A stretch of DNA of 64,000 nt from Phenylobacterium sp. (GCF_030693405.1 NZ_JAUYAW010000030.1:1-64000), one strand, 5' to 3'; numbered from the stretch's first letter, positions 19,445 to 32,286 are shown. A program made the numbers and translations. Notes: generated by a model from the sequence alone, not told the origin.

Positions 19445-20685
19445 ACGAGGCCGAGGATCGGCGCCGCCGCGGCGCTATCGGGGAAGATGGTAGTGTCCAG
19501 CGCCCGGCGATCAACGCCCATATGGTCGGCCAGGACGCCCTTGAACAGGCTGCGCAGGTCGGTGGTCGGGGTGAGGTCGCGGTTCTCGAACAGGCGGGCC
19601 TCGTGCAGGCCAGGCCAGTCGCCGATGATCCCGCCGGGCTTCAGGCCGCCGCCCAGCACCAGGGCCGTTGAAGCGGTCCCATGGTCGGTGCCCAGCGTGC
19701 CGTTGATCCTTGCGGTGCGGCCAAACTCCGTCACCACCAGCACCATCGTGTCGCGCCAGCTGCCGCCGAGGCCCGCCTCAAGACCGCCGACCAGGGCGTC
19801 CACATAGGCCAGGCGTCGTGTCAGCGCCCCGGCCTGATTGGCGTGGGTGTCGAAGCCGTCCAGAGAGATGGCGACCGTGTCGGCGCCGGTCTCCTCTCCC
19901 ATGAAGCCGGCCACGGCGGCGCCCAGGCGGCCGGCGGCGTCGGGGCTGTCGCCCTGCAGGGTGCGGCTCAGGCGGGCGGCGTTGGACGCCTCGGGCGTAT
20001 CGGCGGTGTCTGCCGCAAGCCTTGCGAGGTTGGCCTGGGCCAGGACCTCGGTCTTCAGGCCCCGGGCGAGGGCGGGACCGAGGAGGGGATCGTCGGCATA
20101 GAGGTCCTGGACCAGCATGGGCAGCCGCGCCGCCGTCTCCACGGCCCGCCCGGGGGACCAGGACGAGGTCGCCACCTGGCCGCGCAACACCAGGGGCGCC
20201 ACGGGCCCTACGGAGAGGCCCTCCACGGGCGCGCCACGCCCCAGGCTGGCCATGGCCCGGTTCAGCCAGCCCGAGCTCACATCGTCGCCGGCCGCGGCCT
20301 CCAGGCGGTCCTGCGCCTCGAAGTGGGAGCGGCCGGCCGCCGGCATGGCCACGGCTGGGGCGAACCGCCCCTGGCCCGCGCCGATCAGCCGGTGAACGAT
20401 CTTCAGCTCCGGATGCAGGCCAAAGTCGCCGTCCAGGGGCAGGGCCGCGTCGGTGATGGCCAGCTCTCGGCGCAGGGCCGCGTAGGCGCCATCGCCCACC
20501 GGAGGGGTGATCGACAGGCCGTCGGCCGCCCCGCGCAGGATCACCAGCACGAACTTCCGACGCTGTGGGGCCGCCAGGGCGCTGGAGCCCCACATCTGCA
20601 GGCCAAGGCCAAGGCCGGCTCCGGCCGCCAGCAGCCGGCGCCGGGACAGGGGCGGGGAAGCGAAGATCGGGGCGGAGGCGGTCAT
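19441..20685 (-). CDS. DUF1501 domain-containing protein (probable exported protein)
   Basis: SRRRLLAAGAGLGLGLQMWGSSALAAPQRRKFVLVILRGAADGLS...VVTEFGRTARINGTLGTDHGTAS. Confidence 0.88.
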   Translation of the reverse strand: MTASAPIFASPPLSRRRLLAAGAGLGLGLQMWGSSALAAPQRRKFVLVILRGAADGLSITPPVGDGAYAALRRELAITDAALPLDGDFGLHPELKIVHRLIGAGQGRFAPAVAMPAAGRSHFEAQDRLEAAAGDDVSSGWLNRAMASLGRGAPVEGLSVGPVAPLVLRGQVATSSWSPGRAVETAARLPMLVQDLYADDPLLGPALARGLKTEVLAQANLARLAADTADTPEASNAARLSRTLQGDSPDAAGRLGAAVAGFMGEETGADTVAISLDGFDTHANQAGALTRRLAYVDALVGGLEAGLGGSWRDTMVLVVTEFGRTARINGTLGTDHGTASTALVLGGGLKPGGIIGDWPGLHEARLFENRDLTPTTDLRSLFKGVLADHMGVDRRALDTTIFPDSAAAAPILGLV

Positions 20686-22091
20686 CGGCGCTGAAACTCC
20701 GGGCTCATCAGCAGGAGGGCGAGGCCTTCGCCGCGGGATTCCGCGCGGGCCACCGCCGTGGCGGTCGCTGGCGAAAGCCGGGCGCCCAGGGCCTCGACGG
20801 CGATGTTCGACGGATCGGCGGCGCCTATGGCGCGGGGGGCGTAGTCCTGCGTCCAGACCAGCCGCTTGATGACTCCGTCCGGCGTCGCCCAGGCCGCCGC
20901 CTCGTCAGGCCAGCCCTCCGGCGAGGGCGCGTAGAAGGGACGGTGACCCATGGCGGTCAGCATGGTGAGATCGGCCGGTCTGCGGGGCGCGTCGCCTACC
21001 GCCCGCCAGCTGGAGATCATGAACTCATAGGGCGTCTTGAACTTGGCCGGCTCGGGCGCCCAGGCCTCCGGCGCCGTGATCAGGGCGGCCGCCACCTGGT
21101 CCAGGGCGCCGTCGGTGTCCCGCCAGGCCGCCTCAAGTCGCGCCACCAGGGCCGGCGGAGGATCATCAGCCACGAAGTGGCGAGCGATCTTGGCGGAGAT
21201 GAACTGGGCGGTCTGCGGCCGGGCGGCCAGGTCTTTCAGGATGGCCAGGGCCTGGGCCTCGCCCTCGACCTCATAGACGACGCCCATGACCGACCGCGGC
21301 CCCGGCTGATGGGCGATCTGGCGGAAATAGGTCTCGCCCACCTCCTCGGCCGGGGCGTTGAAGCCGCGGAAGGTCAGGCCGGTGAGCGCCCGGGCGAATT
21401 CGGTGACATCGGCCTGGGTGTAGCCCCCGTTCACCCCGACCGTGTGCAGCTCCAGGATTTCCCGGGCCAGGTTCTCATTGAGGCCGACCTGCCGCTGGGC
21501 GGCCTTGCCCCTGGCCATTCGCTGGGCCAGCGGACTGTCGGGGCCCACCGACCCGTTCTGGTCCAGATAGAGCAGCATGGCCGGATGGGTTTCTGCGGCT
21601 GCCAGCAGGTCTGCGAACCTGCCGAACACATGGGGGCGGATGGCGGCGGCCTCATAGGGGCCGATGGTGGCCGTTCGCACGAAATTGCCGGCCCCGACGC
21701 TGAAATGGTTGGCCCAGAACAGCGCCCAGCGCTCGGCGAATCCAGCATCGGTGGTGGCCCCCCGCGCGGCCCGTTCAAGGACGTCGGCGGCGATCTGATC
21801 GCGCAGGACCGTGCGGGCGGCGTTGACCTCTGGCTGCAGGTCGCGGGCCTTGCGATCCTGCTGCCGGTTGGCTTTCAGGAAGGCCGCCTGCGCCTGTCGG
21901 AAATTCTGCAGGGCCTCGGCGCGCTCTAGGGGCAGGGCGCGGATCTGACCTGAAGCGGCCTTGCGCCTCGTCTGCGCCAGCAGAAAACCCTGCGGATCGC
22001 CCTGCGCTGCGGCGATCTCGTCGGGCCGCGCGCCCAGGCCAAAACGGGTCGCGGCGATTGCGGCCTGGAGATCACGGTCTGGCAGGGCCAT
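20682..22091 (-). CDS. DUF1800 domain-containing protein
   Basis: ATRFGLGARPDEIAAAQGDPQGFLLAQ...RWALFWANHFSV...NENLAREILELHTVGVNGGYTQADVTEFARALTGLT; start chosen at MALPDRDLQ. Confidence 0.88.
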   Translation of the reverse strand: MALPDRDLQAAIAATRFGLGARPDEIAAAQGDPQGFLLAQTRRKAASGQIRALPLERAEALQNFRQAQAAFLKANRQQDRKARDLQPEVNAARTVLRDQIAADVLERAARGATTDAGFAERWALFWANHFSVGAGNFVRTATIGPYEAAAIRPHVFGRFADLLAAAETHPAMLLYLDQNGSVGPDSPLAQRMARGKAAQRQVGLNENLAREILELHTVGVNGGYTQADVTEFARALTGLTFRGFNAPAEEVGETYFRQIAHQPGPRSVMGVVYEVEGEAQALAILKDLAARPQTAQFISAKIARHFVADDPPPALVARLEAAWRDTDGALDQVAAALITAPEAWAPEPAKFKTPYEFMISSWRAVGDAPRRPADLTMLTAMGHRPFYAPSPEGWPDEAAAWATPDGVIKRLVWTQDYAPRAIGAADPSNIAVEALGARLSPATATAVARAESRGEGLALLLMSPEFQRR

Positions 22092-22162
22092 AAGGCGCCT
22101 CCTTGCGCGCGGTGGGGCGATCCCCCATTCCACGATTATCCGCCCCATCTCCGTCGCACGCC

Positions 22163-22906
22163 ATGGAGTCGAATTTGAGACGTGGTTTTCAAGAGGCCTC
22201 AGACCGGCCCCGTCGATTCTACAAGACTGTGTCCGTCGCCGAGGCTGAAGGCGGCCATGCCATTCTGCTGGACGAGCGCCAGGTCCGCGGACCGAGAGGC
22301 GGCCGGCTGGTCACCCCGACCCGGGCCCTGGCCGAGCTGATCGCCAAGGAATGGGAGGGGCAGGGCGAAGTCCTGGATGTGGCCGGCATGCACGCCACAC
22401 GCCTGGCCAACACAGCCATCGACTCCATCCCGCAGGCCCGCGCGGCCACCGCCCAGTCCGTGGCCGATTACGCCAGCTCAGACCTGCTCTGCTATTTCGC
22501 CGAGGAGCCCGAGGCCCTGGTGGCCCGCCAGACCGCCCACTGGGAGCCGGTGCTGCAGCGGGCCGAAGGGGAGCTGGGTCTCGCCTTCGTCCGGGCCGCC
22601 GGAATTATCCACAGGCCGCAGCCCGAACCCACCCTGGTCAAGGTCCGCGACTTGGCCTCCTCACTGGATGATTTCCGCCTGGCTGGGGTCGCCTTCGGCG
22701 CCTCCCTCTATGGCTCGGCCGTCCTGGCGCTCGCCCTGCAACGGGGCTGGCTGGACGGGGCTCAGGCGCTGACCCTCTCGCGCCTGGACGAGATCTTTCA
22801 GGAAGAGGCCTGGGGGATTGATGAGGAGGCGGCCGAACGGGTCGCGCGCCTGTCGGTGGAGTCGGCCATGCTGGACGCCTGGTTCCGCGCCCTGGACGCC
22901 GCGTAA
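22163..22906 (+). CDS. ATP12-family chaperone (F1-ATPase assembly)
   Basis: RRFYKTVSVAEAEGGHAILLDERQVRGPRGGRLVTPTRALAELIAKEWEGQG...HATRLANTAID. Confidence 0.9.
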   Translation: MESNLRRGFQEASDRPRRFYKTVSVAEAEGGHAILLDERQVRGPRGGRLVTPTRALAELIAKEWEGQGEVLDVAGMHATRLANTAIDSIPQARAATAQSVADYASSDLLCYFAEEPEALVARQTAHWEPVLQRAEGELGLAFVRAAGIIHRPQPEPTLVKVRDLASSLDDFRLAGVAFGASLYGSAVLALALQRGWLDGAQALTLSRLDEIFQEEAWGIDEEAAERVARLSVESAMLDAWFRALDAA

Positions 22907-22999
22907 GGGCGAATTCTGCTGACGCCGCGTGAACTTGCGCGGCTTCGCGGCGCCCATTACGCCTGAGCCCGACAGTGGCCTTCAGGGACGGGACGCAGC

Positions 23000-24526
23000 G
23001 TGAAGCAGATCCTCAAGCAGCTCGAAACCATGCGGGAAACCGCCCGCCAGGGCGGCGGCGCCCGGCGGATCGAAGCCCAGCACGCCAAGGGCAAGCTGAC
23101 GGCCCGCGAGCGGGTCGACCTGCTGCTGGATGAAGGCTCCTTCGAGGAGTTCGACATGTTCGTCGAGCACCGGGCCACCGACTTCGGCATGGCCGAACAG
23201 AAGGTTCCGGGCGACGGCGTGGTCACCGGCTGGGGCACGATCAACGGCCGCACCGTCTTCGTCTTCTCCAAGGATTTCACGGTCTTCGGCGGATCTCTGT
23301 CCAGCGCGCATGCGCAGAAGATCCTCAAGGTTCAGCGCCAGGCCCTGAAGATGGGCGCCCCGATCATCGGCCTGTTCGACGCCGGCGGCGCCCGCATCCA
23401 GGAGGGCGTGGATTCGCTCGCCGGCTATGCCGACATCTTCCTGGAGAACACCCTGGCTTCGGGCGTCATCCCGCAGATCGCCGTAATCATGGGCCCCTGC
23501 GCCGGGGGCGATGTCTACTCGCCGGCCATCATGGACTTCATCTTCATGGTGAAGGACACGAGCTACATGTACGTGACCGGCCCCGACGTGGTGAAGACGG
23601 TCACCCACGAGGACGTCACCCATGAGGACCTGGGCGGCTACCGGGTCCACGCCATGAAGTCCGGCGTCGCTGACGGCGCCTTCGAGAACGACCTGGAGGC
23701 GATGACCCAGGTCCGCCGCCTGGTGGACTTCCTGCCCACCTCGAACCGCGAGCGCCCGCCGGTGCGGGTGAGCTTCGATGAGGCGGAGCGGGAGGAGCCG
23801 AGCCTTGACACCCTGGTCCCGGCCAACCCCAACAAGCCCTACGACATGAAGGAGCTGATCCTGAAGGTCGTGGACGAGGCCGATTTCTTCGAGATTTCGC
23901 CGGACTTCGCCAAGAACATCATCTGCGGCTTCGCCCGCATGGACGGCCAGCCGGTCGGCATAGTCGCCAACCAGCCGCAGGTGCTGGCCGGCGTTCTGGA
24001 CATCGACGCCAGCCGCAAGGCCGCCCGCTTCGTGCGCTTCTGCGACGCCTTCGAGATCCCGCTGGTGACCTTCGTCGACGTGCCGGGCTTCATGCCGGGC
24101 ACCCGCCAGGAGCAGGGCGGGCTGATCCGCCACGGCGCCAAGCTCCTGTTCGCCTATGCCGAGGCCACGGTGCCGAAGATCACCATTATCACCCGCAAGG
24201 CCTATGGCGGCGCCTATGACGTCATGAGCTCCAAGCACATCCGCGGTGACCTGAACTATGCCTGGCCCACCGCCGAGATCGCGGTGATGGGCTCCAAGGG
24301 GGCGGTGGAGATCATCTTCCGCAACCAGACGCCCGAGGAGCTGGTCGCCCGTGAGGCGGAGTACAAGGAGCGGTTCGCCAACCCGTTCGTGGCCGCAGCC
24401 CGCGGCTATATCGACGACGTCATCATGCCCCACGGCACCCGGCGCCGGATTGTCCGCGGCCTGCGCTCCCTCAAGGGCAAAACCCTGTCCAACCCCTGGA
24501 AGAAACACGATAATATCCCGCTCTGA
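23000..24526 (+). CDS. pccB: Acyl-CoA carboxylase carboxyltransferase (probable propionyl-CoA carboxylase beta)
   Basis: [34 protein letters not shown]...[29 protein letters not shown]. Confidence 0.93.
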   Translation: MKQILKQLETMRETARQGGGARRIEAQHAKGKLTARERVDLLLDEGSFEEFDMFVEHRATDFGMAEQKVPGDGVVTGWGTINGRTVFVFSKDFTVFGGSLSSAHAQKILKVQRQALKMGAPIIGLFDAGGARIQEGVDSLAGYADIFLENTLASGVIPQIAVIMGPCAGGDVYSPAIMDFIFMVKDTSYMYVTGPDVVKTVTHEDVTHEDLGGYRVHAMKSGVADGAFENDLEAMTQVRRLVDFLPTSNRERPPVRVSFDEAEREEPSLDTLVPANPNKPYDMKELILKVVDEADFFEISPDFAKNIICGFARMDGQPVGIVANQPQVLAGVLDIDASRKAARFVRFCDAFEIPLVTFVDVPGFMPGTRQEQGGLIRHGAKLLFAYAEATVPKITIITRKAYGGAYDVMSSKHIRGDLNYAWPTAEIAVMGSKGAVEIIFRNQTPEELVAREAEYKERFANPFVAAARGYIDDVIMPHGTRRRIVRGLRSLKGKTLSNPWKKHDNIPL

Positions 24527-24551
24527 GGCGTCTGCCGTCCGGCGGCGTCGC

Positions 24552-24577
24552 GGAACAAGCTCGCCCCTGAACCCGTT
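24552..24577 (+). promoter_or_regulatory. Putative EcfG/sigmaT-type promoter upstream of the BON-domain gene
   Basis: GGAAC (24552-24556), 17-nt spacer, CGTT (24574-24577). Confidence 0.6.
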
Positions 24578-24627
24578 GTCTTTGGAGAGCGCTGAAGCGC
24601 ACCCAGTCAAAAACGGGAGAACCAGCC

Positions 24628-25434
24628 ATGGCCGACAGGTGGACCGAAGACCAGGAATATGAGCGCATTCGTGCGATGCGCGGCGACCAGGATCGTCGCT
24701 CGGGCGGCTATGGGCAGCGGGATGATGAGGCTCGCAGCTTTTCCCCGCAGCAGCCCGCTCGCGGCCCTGTGTTCGGGGAGCGCGAGAGCGGCGCAGCCTA
24801 TGGCCGCGACGCTGAAGTACGGACCATGTCCCGCGAGATCAGAGCCCAGCCCGACCGCGACCGGATTTATGGCGAAGGCTATTTTGGTCAGGAAGGCTAC
24901 GCCATGGAGCAGGGCGGTTTCGGCGGACCGGCGGCGCCCCAACGGGCCTCGACCCGCGACGCCTATGCCCGAGTTTATGGCGGACACGAACGGCGCATCG
25001 ATCGCGGTGACGACCGCGGCTTCTGGGACCGAACCACCGATGAGGTCGCCTCCTGGTTCGGAGACGAAGAGGCCGAACGCCGCCGCGACCGTGATCAGGC
25101 GCGCAGCCATCGCGGACGCGGCCCCAAGGGCTATGTGCGGCCCGACGACCGCATCAGCGACGACGTCCATCATCGCCTGACCGACGATCCCTGGATCGAC
25201 GCCTCGGAGATCCAGGTCCAGGTGAAGGACGGCGAGGTGACCCTGAGCGGCACGGTCGACGACCGCCGCGCCAAGCACCGGGCCGAACACTGCGTCGAGG
25301 ATATTCACGGGGTGAAGCACGTGCAGAACAATCTGCGGGTCCAGCCCCGGGTCGATCAGGGCTCCGTGACCGGCCAGCCGGCGCGCATGGCCACCAACAC
25401 CACCCTCGCCAAGGTCACCGACGGCGAGGAATAG
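24628..25434 (+). CDS. BON domain-containing protein
   Basis: C-terminal BON: RISDDVHHRLTDDPWIDASEIQVQVKDGEVTLSGTVDDRRAKHRAEHCVEDIHGVKHVQNNLRV. Confidence 0.85.
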   Translation: MADRWTEDQEYERIRAMRGDQDRRSGGYGQRDDEARSFSPQQPARGPVFGERESGAAYGRDAEVRTMSREIRAQPDRDRIYGEGYFGQEGYAMEQGGFGGPAAPQRASTRDAYARVYGGHERRIDRGDDRGFWDRTTDEVASWFGDEEAERRRDRDQARSHRGRGPKGYVRPDDRISDDVHHRLTDDPWIDASEIQVQVKDGEVTLSGTVDDRRAKHRAEHCVEDIHGVKHVQNNLRVQPRVDQGSVTGQPARMATNTTLAKVTDGEE

Positions 25435-25477
25435 CCCGCGATTGCGCCGGACGCGGCCGCCGGCCTAGGCTGGCCGC

Positions 25478-26272
25478 ATGGGCGATGATCTGAAGGATTT
25501 CGAACCCTGGCTCGCCCTCTGGACCCTCGTTCCAGAGGGCGATGTCATGTCCATGCCCGTGACCCGCTCGCGCCTGCTGCCGGTGAGAGCAGGGGATAAG
25601 GCCGCCATGCTGAAACTGGCTCACAGCGCCGACGAGCGGCGGGGCGGGAGCATCATGGCGTGGTGGGGCGGGGCAGGGGCTGCCCCTATATTGGCCGCCC
25701 AGGACGACGCGCTGCTGATGGTACGCGCCTCAGGCGGCGCACTGGTCCCGATGGTCCAGGCTGGATGGGACGAGGCGGCCACCGCGATCCTTTGCGAGGT
25801 GGTCGCCAGGCTGCACGCGTCGCGCGGTTCAGCCCCGCCGACGGCGCCGCCCTTGGATAAACTGTTCGACGCCCTGATCCAGTCGGCAGACCCGAGCCTG
25901 GGCCGGGCGCGCGACCTCGCAATGGCCTTGCTGCGGTCCCCCCGCGACCTGGTGCTCCTGCACGGGGACATACACCACGGCAATGTGCTGGACTTCGGCG
26001 CCCTGGGCTGGCTCGCCATCGATCCCTGGGGGCTGGTGGGCGAGCGCGCCTATGACTACGCCAACATCTTTCCCAATCCAGACCTGGCCTCGGTGACCCC
26101 CGACCGCGTCGCCGCGCGTCTCACGCAGATCGCGCAGGCTGCAGATCTGGAGCCGGCCCGCCTAAGAAGCTGGGCCCACGCCCACGCCGGACTATCGGCC
26201 GCCTGGCATGCCCAGGATGGCACTGACCCGGCGACGGCCAGGGCCATGCTCGCCATCCTGGAGGCCGGTTAG
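25478..26272 (+). CDS. Aminoglycoside/hydroxyurea phosphotransferase family protein (APH(6)-like)
   Basis: [44 protein letters not shown]. Confidence 0.8.
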   Translation: MGDDLKDFEPWLALWTLVPEGDVMSMPVTRSRLLPVRAGDKAAMLKLAHSADERRGGSIMAWWGGAGAAPILAAQDDALLMVRASGGALVPMVQAGWDEAATAILCEVVARLHASRGSAPPTAPPLDKLFDALIQSADPSLGRARDLAMALLRSPRDLVLLHGDIHHGNVLDFGALGWLAIDPWGLVGERAYDYANIFPNPDLASVTPDRVAARLTQIAQAADLEPARLRSWAHAHAGLSAAWHAQDGTDPATARAMLAILEAG

Positions 26273-26769
26273 CCCGCTCGCAGGTGGGCGTTGTCGCCGC
26301 GGCCCAGGGGATCGCGCAGGGGCTCGCCGTCGCCAACGAATTCCAGGGACACCGAATTGATGCAATAGCGCAGGCCCGTCGGCGGCGGACCGTCGGGGAA
26401 GACGTGACCCTGGTGGCTGTCGCACCGGGCGCAGCGGGTCTCGACCCGGACCATGCCATAGCTCACATCGCGCACGCCGATGACGTGGGCCTCGTTCATC
26501 GGGGCGAAGAAGCTCGGCCAGCCCGTGCCGCTCTCGAACTTGGTGTGTGCGCGAAACAGGGGCAGGCCACAAAGGCGGCAGCAATAGACGCCGTCCTCCT
26601 TGTTATCGAGCAGGCCGCCGCAGAAGGGCGCTTCCGTCCCGTGGCGAAGGAGGACATCTGCCTCTTCGAGCGTCAGGTCGCCTTCCAGGGTCTTGCGTTC
26701 CGCAAGGTCGGGGGGCGTCAGATCAAAAGTCGTCACGGGGGACTCGGCTGGCTTGGTCATGTGAGCCAA
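26269..26769 (-). CDS. msrB: Peptide-methionine (R)-S-oxide reductase
   Basis: [47 protein letters not shown]...[34 protein letters not shown]. Confidence 0.95.
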   Translation of the reverse strand: MAHMTKPAESPVTTFDLTPPDLAERKTLEGDLTLEEADVLLRHGTEAPFCGGLLDNKEDGVYCCRLCGLPLFRAHTKFESGTGWPSFFAPMNEAHVIGVRDVSYGMVRVETRCARCDSHQGHVFPDGPPPTGLRYCINSVSLEFVGDGEPLRDPLGRGDNAHLRAG

Positions 26770-26837
26770 TCTAAGGTCGCCCCCGACGGATCGGAAGGAC
26801 CCCCTGTCAAATGGGGGCGATGTCGGAGAGCCCAGGA

Positions 26838-27158
26838 ATGATCACCGCCACCACCCCGAGCATCGCCGAGCGCGAGATCGCCAGGACCCTTGGGGTCGTC
26901 ACCGGGGAGGCGATCATTGGCGCCCATATCTTCCGGGACATCTTCGCTGGCATCACCAACATCATCGGCGGCCGCGCCGGGGGATATGAGAAGGCCCTGG
27001 GCGAGGCGCGGGCCATCGCCCTGCGCGAAATGTGCGCCGAGGCCAGCGGCCTGGGCGCCGACGCTGTGGTCGGCGTCGACCTGGACTACGAGACCCTGGG
27101 GGCCGAGAACGGGATGCTGATGGTCAGCGCCTCGGGTACGGCGGTGAAGCTGCGTTGA
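26838..27158 (+). CDS. YbjQ/UPF0145-family protein
   Basis: [68 protein letters not shown]. Confidence 0.88.
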   Translation: MITATTPSIAEREIARTLGVVTGEAIIGAHIFRDIFAGITNIIGGRAGGYEKALGEARAIALREMCAEASGLGADAVVGVDLDYETLGAENGMLMVSASGTAVKLR

Positions 27159-27169
27159 GTTCGGTGACC

Positions 27170-29149
<1,980 letters not shown>

Positions 29150-29173
29150 CCGACGATCCCCAGCTTCGCCGTC

Positions 29174-29198
29174 GGAACAGAGGCCCCTGTGGGGGGTT
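29174..29198 (+). promoter_or_regulatory. Weak EcfG/sigmaT-like promoter upstream of the PRC-barrel gene
   Basis: GGAAC, 16-nt spacer, GGTT (one mismatch to CGTT). Confidence 0.35.
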
Positions 29199-29232
29199 CC
29201 CTTGAGGCAATCCACCTCAAGAGGAGCCTGAC

Positions 29233-29595
29233 ATGGCAAACGATCCCGCCGACCGCACCGACATGCGCCTGATCGCCGCCGACAAGGTCGAAGGCGTCAG
29301 CGTCTACAACCCCCAGGGCGAGAAGCTGGGCACGGTGGAGAACATCTTCATCGACAAGCGCTCCGGCCAGGCCGAATTCGCCACCATGGCCTTTGGCGGC
29401 CTGCTGGGCATGGGCGAAAAGCACTATCCGCTCCCCTGGTCGGTCCTGACCTATGACACCGAACAGGACGGCTTCGTCGTCGCCCTCGAGAAGGACACCC
29501 TTGAAGGCGCGCCGGGCTACGACAAGGCCCGTTTCAGCGACGGCGACTACGGCTGGCGCGATGAGGTGACCGGCTACTACGGCGCCACCGCCTAG
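29233..29595 (+). CDS. PRC-barrel domain protein
   Basis: KVEGVSVYNPQGEKLGTVENIFIDKRSGQAEFATMAFGGLLGMGEKHYPLPWSVLTYD. Confidence 0.88.
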   Translation: MANDPADRTDMRLIAADKVEGVSVYNPQGEKLGTVENIFIDKRSGQAEFATMAFGGLLGMGEKHYPLPWSVLTYDTEQDGFVVALEKDTLEGAPGYDKARFSDGDYGWRDEVTGYYGATA

Positions 29596-29603
29596 CCTTG
29601 AAC

Positions 29604-30335
29604 TCAGGGGAGGGTCGGGGGTTCGACCTCCGCGCTCGCCCCGAAGACGGATTCGAAGCCGACGCGCAGCGCCGCGTCGGCTTCATCCATGGTCACGGGC
29701 AGGCCCAGGTCCACCAGGCTGGTCACCCCATGCTCGGTGACGCCGCACGGGACGATCCCGGCGAAGTGGCCAAGGTCGGGTTCGACGTTCAGGGCGATGC
29801 CGTGGAACGACACCCACCGGCGCAGCTTGACCCCTATGGCGGCGATCTTGTCCTCCTGCGGCGGAAAGCCAGGCGTGTTGCGCTCCACCCAGACCCCGAC
29901 GCGTCCGGGGCGTATGGCCCCCTCGATGTTGAAGCGCCCCAGCGACTCGATCACCCAGGCTTCCAGCGCCGCCACGAAGGCCCGCACATCGCGGCGCCGG
30001 GCGGTGAGGTCCAGCATCACATAGGCCACCCGCTGGCCTGGGCCGTGATAGGTGAACTGGCCGCCGCGGCCGCTCTGAAAGACCGGGAACCGGTCAGGCG
30101 TCAGCAGGTCGGCCGGCTTGGCGGACACGCCCGCCGTATAGAGCGGCGGATGTTCCAGCAGCCAGACCAGCTCGCCGGCCCGGCCCTCGGCGATGGCGGC
30201 GGCGCGGGCCTCCATGACGCCCACGGCGGCCTCATAGTCCACAAGCCCTTGAGACACCGCCCAGCCGACGGCTGCGCCATCCTGACGCTGAAACTTTATC
30301 TGCGGGGGCTCGGGATTTAACGCGTGGTCAAGCAT
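29604..30335 (-). CDS. lipB: Lipoyl(octanoyl) transferase
   Basis: [24 protein letters not shown]...[21 protein letters not shown]...[22 protein letters not shown]; start ATG at 30335. Confidence 0.94.
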   Translation of the reverse strand: MLDHALNPEPPQIKFQRQDGAAVGWAVSQGLVDYEAAVGVMEARAAAIAEGRAGELVWLLEHPPLYTAGVSAKPADLLTPDRFPVFQSGRGGQFTYHGPGQRVAYVMLDLTARRRDVRAFVAALEAWVIESLGRFNIEGAIRPGRVGVWVERNTPGFPPQEDKIAAIGVKLRRWVSFHGIALNVEPDLGHFAGIVPCGVTEHGVTSLVDLGLPVTMDEADAALRVGFESVFGASAEVEPPTLP

Positions 30336-30401
30336 GGCAAGGGCAATGTGGGGGCTTAAGCCGCCGGCTGCAAAGTCGCAGATGAGGCGGCGCTCAGGGG
30401 T

Positions 30402-30662
30402 GTGGGTTTGTCCAGTCAGGTTCAGGCGGTCAATGTGGAGATCTCGGTCGTGCTCGGCCGCGCTTCCCTGCCGATGCAGCAGCTGCTGCGGATGGGCCGC
30501 GGGGCGGTGATTCCCCTCGACGCCACCGTCAACGAAGAGGTCTGGATCCTGGCCAACAACCATCCTGTGGCCCGGGGCGAGATCCAGATCAGCGACGACA
30601 AGATCGCCATCGCCGTCACCCGCGGGGCCAATGTGTTCGACTACATGGCCGGCGGCAGCTAA
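30402..30662 (+). CDS. FliN/SpoA-domain protein outside a flagellar cluster (GTG start, 86 aa)
   Basis: [64 protein letters not shown]. Confidence 0.8.
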   Translation: MGLSSQVQAVNVEISVVLGRASLPMQQLLRMGRGAVIPLDATVNEEVWILANNHPVARGEIQISDDKIAIAVTRGANVFDYMAGGS

Positions 30663-30723
30663 GCGCGCAAAACTCTCCTTCACAAAGCAGCGGCGGTTTG
30701 CTACGCCCCGCGGCTCACCACGA

Positions 30724-30808
30724 GCGGTCGTGGCGGAATTGGTAGACGCGCAGCGTTGAGGTCGCTGTGGGGCAACCCGTGGAAGTTCGAGTCTTCTCGA
30801 CCGCACCA
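30724..30808 (+). tRNA. tRNA-Leu (anticodon GAG), 3' CCA encoded
   Basis: Acceptor GCGGTCG/CGACCGC; anticodon stem CAGCG-TTGAGGT-CGCTG; variable arm GTGGGGCAACCCGT; T arm GGAAG-TTCGAGT-CTTCT; ACCA end. Confidence 0.92.
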
Positions 30809-30864
30809 GTGAACCAGGAACAGCAGAAGCGGTAGATTTCGACCAAAGCGCAGGGGAGGGCCAG

Positions 30865-32286
30865 ATGAGCCGTGAACGGGCCGACCCTGCCGCCGACCTC
30901 AATGTCGATCGCGAAGAAGACCTGGAAGACCTCGCCCTGGGCGAGGACTATGCGCTCAACCCGCAGTTCGTATCCATGGTGGTGGACGCCGCTGACCGCG
31001 GCGACTCCGATCGCCTGCGGGAACTGCTGAGCGCCCTGCATCCCGCCGACGTGGCCGACCTGATCGGCTTCCTCGCCGCTGAGGATCGCAAGGAGATCCT
31101 GCCGCATCTGGATCCCGAGGCCCTGGCCGAGATCCTGTCGGAGCTGGACTACGAAATCCGCGAGGAGATCCTCGAGGCCGTCTCGCCCGACGTCCTGGCC
31201 CGGGCGCTCGGCGAACTGGATTCCGACGACGCCGCCGACGTGGTCGAGGATCTGGAGATCCACAAGCGCGCCGAGGTGCTGGCCGCCCTGCCGGAGGGCG
31301 AGCGCGCTGCGATCGAGAGCGCGCTGTCCTACGGCGAGGAGACCGCCGGCCGTCTGATGCAGCGCGAGGTGGTCGCCGCCCCGCAGTTCTGGACCGTCGG
31401 CCAGGCCATCGACCATTTCCGGCGGGAAGCCGACGACCTGCCTGAGCTGTTCTTCGACGTCTATGTGGTCGATCCGGCCTACAAGCCCGTGGGCGCGGTG
31501 CCGATCAGCACCCTGCTGCGCAGCCGCCGCGACGTGCCGCTGGCCCAGATCATGGAGTCGCTGTCCGAAATCCCGGTCGATATGGACCAGGAGGAGGTGG
31601 CTTACATCTTCGACAAGTACCACCTGATTTCAGCCCCGGTGGTCGAGCCGGGCGGCCGGCTGGTGGGGCAGATCACCGTCGATGACATTGTCGGCGTCAT
31701 CCACGAGGAAAGCCGCGAAGACATCCTGGCCCTGGCCGGCGTCTCCGACAGCGGCCGCCACGGGGGGGTCTGGGACATGGTCGCCTCGCGCCTGCCCTGG
31801 CTGTTGCTCAACACCCTGACCGCCGCCCTGGCGGTCAGCGTCATCCAGGCCTTCGAGGCGCAGATCGCCGAGGTGGTGACCCTGGCCGTCCTGATGCCGA
31901 TCGTCGCCTCTCTGGGGGGCAATGGCGCGACCCAGACCCTGACCGTGGCGGTGCGCGCCCTGGCCAGCCGTGAGCTCTCGGCGGTGAACGCCATGCGCAC
32001 GGTCAGCCGGGAGATGCTGGTGGGTCTGGTCAATGGCGGCGTGCTCGCCGTGGTCACCGGCGTGGCCATCTATCTGGTGTTTGGCGACCTGAGGCTGTGT
32101 GCGGCTTTTGGCGCGGCGATCATAATCAACATGTTCGTCGCCGCGGCCGCCGGGGCCCTGGTGCCCCTGGCCCTGGAGCGCATGGGCCGCGACCCGGCCG
32201 TGTCGTCTGCCGTCTTTGTGACCTTCGTCACCGACTTCACAGGGTTTTTCGCCTTCCTTGGGATCGCCGGCCTGATCCTGTTGTAA
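30865..32286 (+). CDS. mgtE: Magnesium transporter MgtE
   Basis: N-domain [16 protein letters not shown] pair, C-terminal TM region [16 protein letters not shown]. Confidence 0.94.
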   Translation: MSRERADPAADLNVDREEDLEDLALGEDYALNPQFVSMVVDAADRGDSDRLRELLSALHPADVADLIGFLAAEDRKEILPHLDPEALAEILSELDYEIREEILEAVSPDVLARALGELDSDDAADVVEDLEIHKRAEVLAALPEGERAAIESALSYGEETAGRLMQREVVAAPQFWTVGQAIDHFRREADDLPELFFDVYVVDPAYKPVGAVPISTLLRSRRDVPLAQIMESLSEIPVDMDQEEVAYIFDKYHLISAPVVEPGGRLVGQITVDDIVGVIHEESREDILALAGVSDSGRHGGVWDMVASRLPWLLLNTLTAALAVSVIQAFEAQIAEVVTLAVLMPIVASLGGNGATQTLTVAVRALASRELSAVNAMRTVSREMLVGLVNGGVLAVVTGVAIYLVFGDLRLCAAFGAAIIINMFVAAAAGALVPLALERMGRDPAVSSAVFVTFVTDFTGFFAFLGIAGLILL

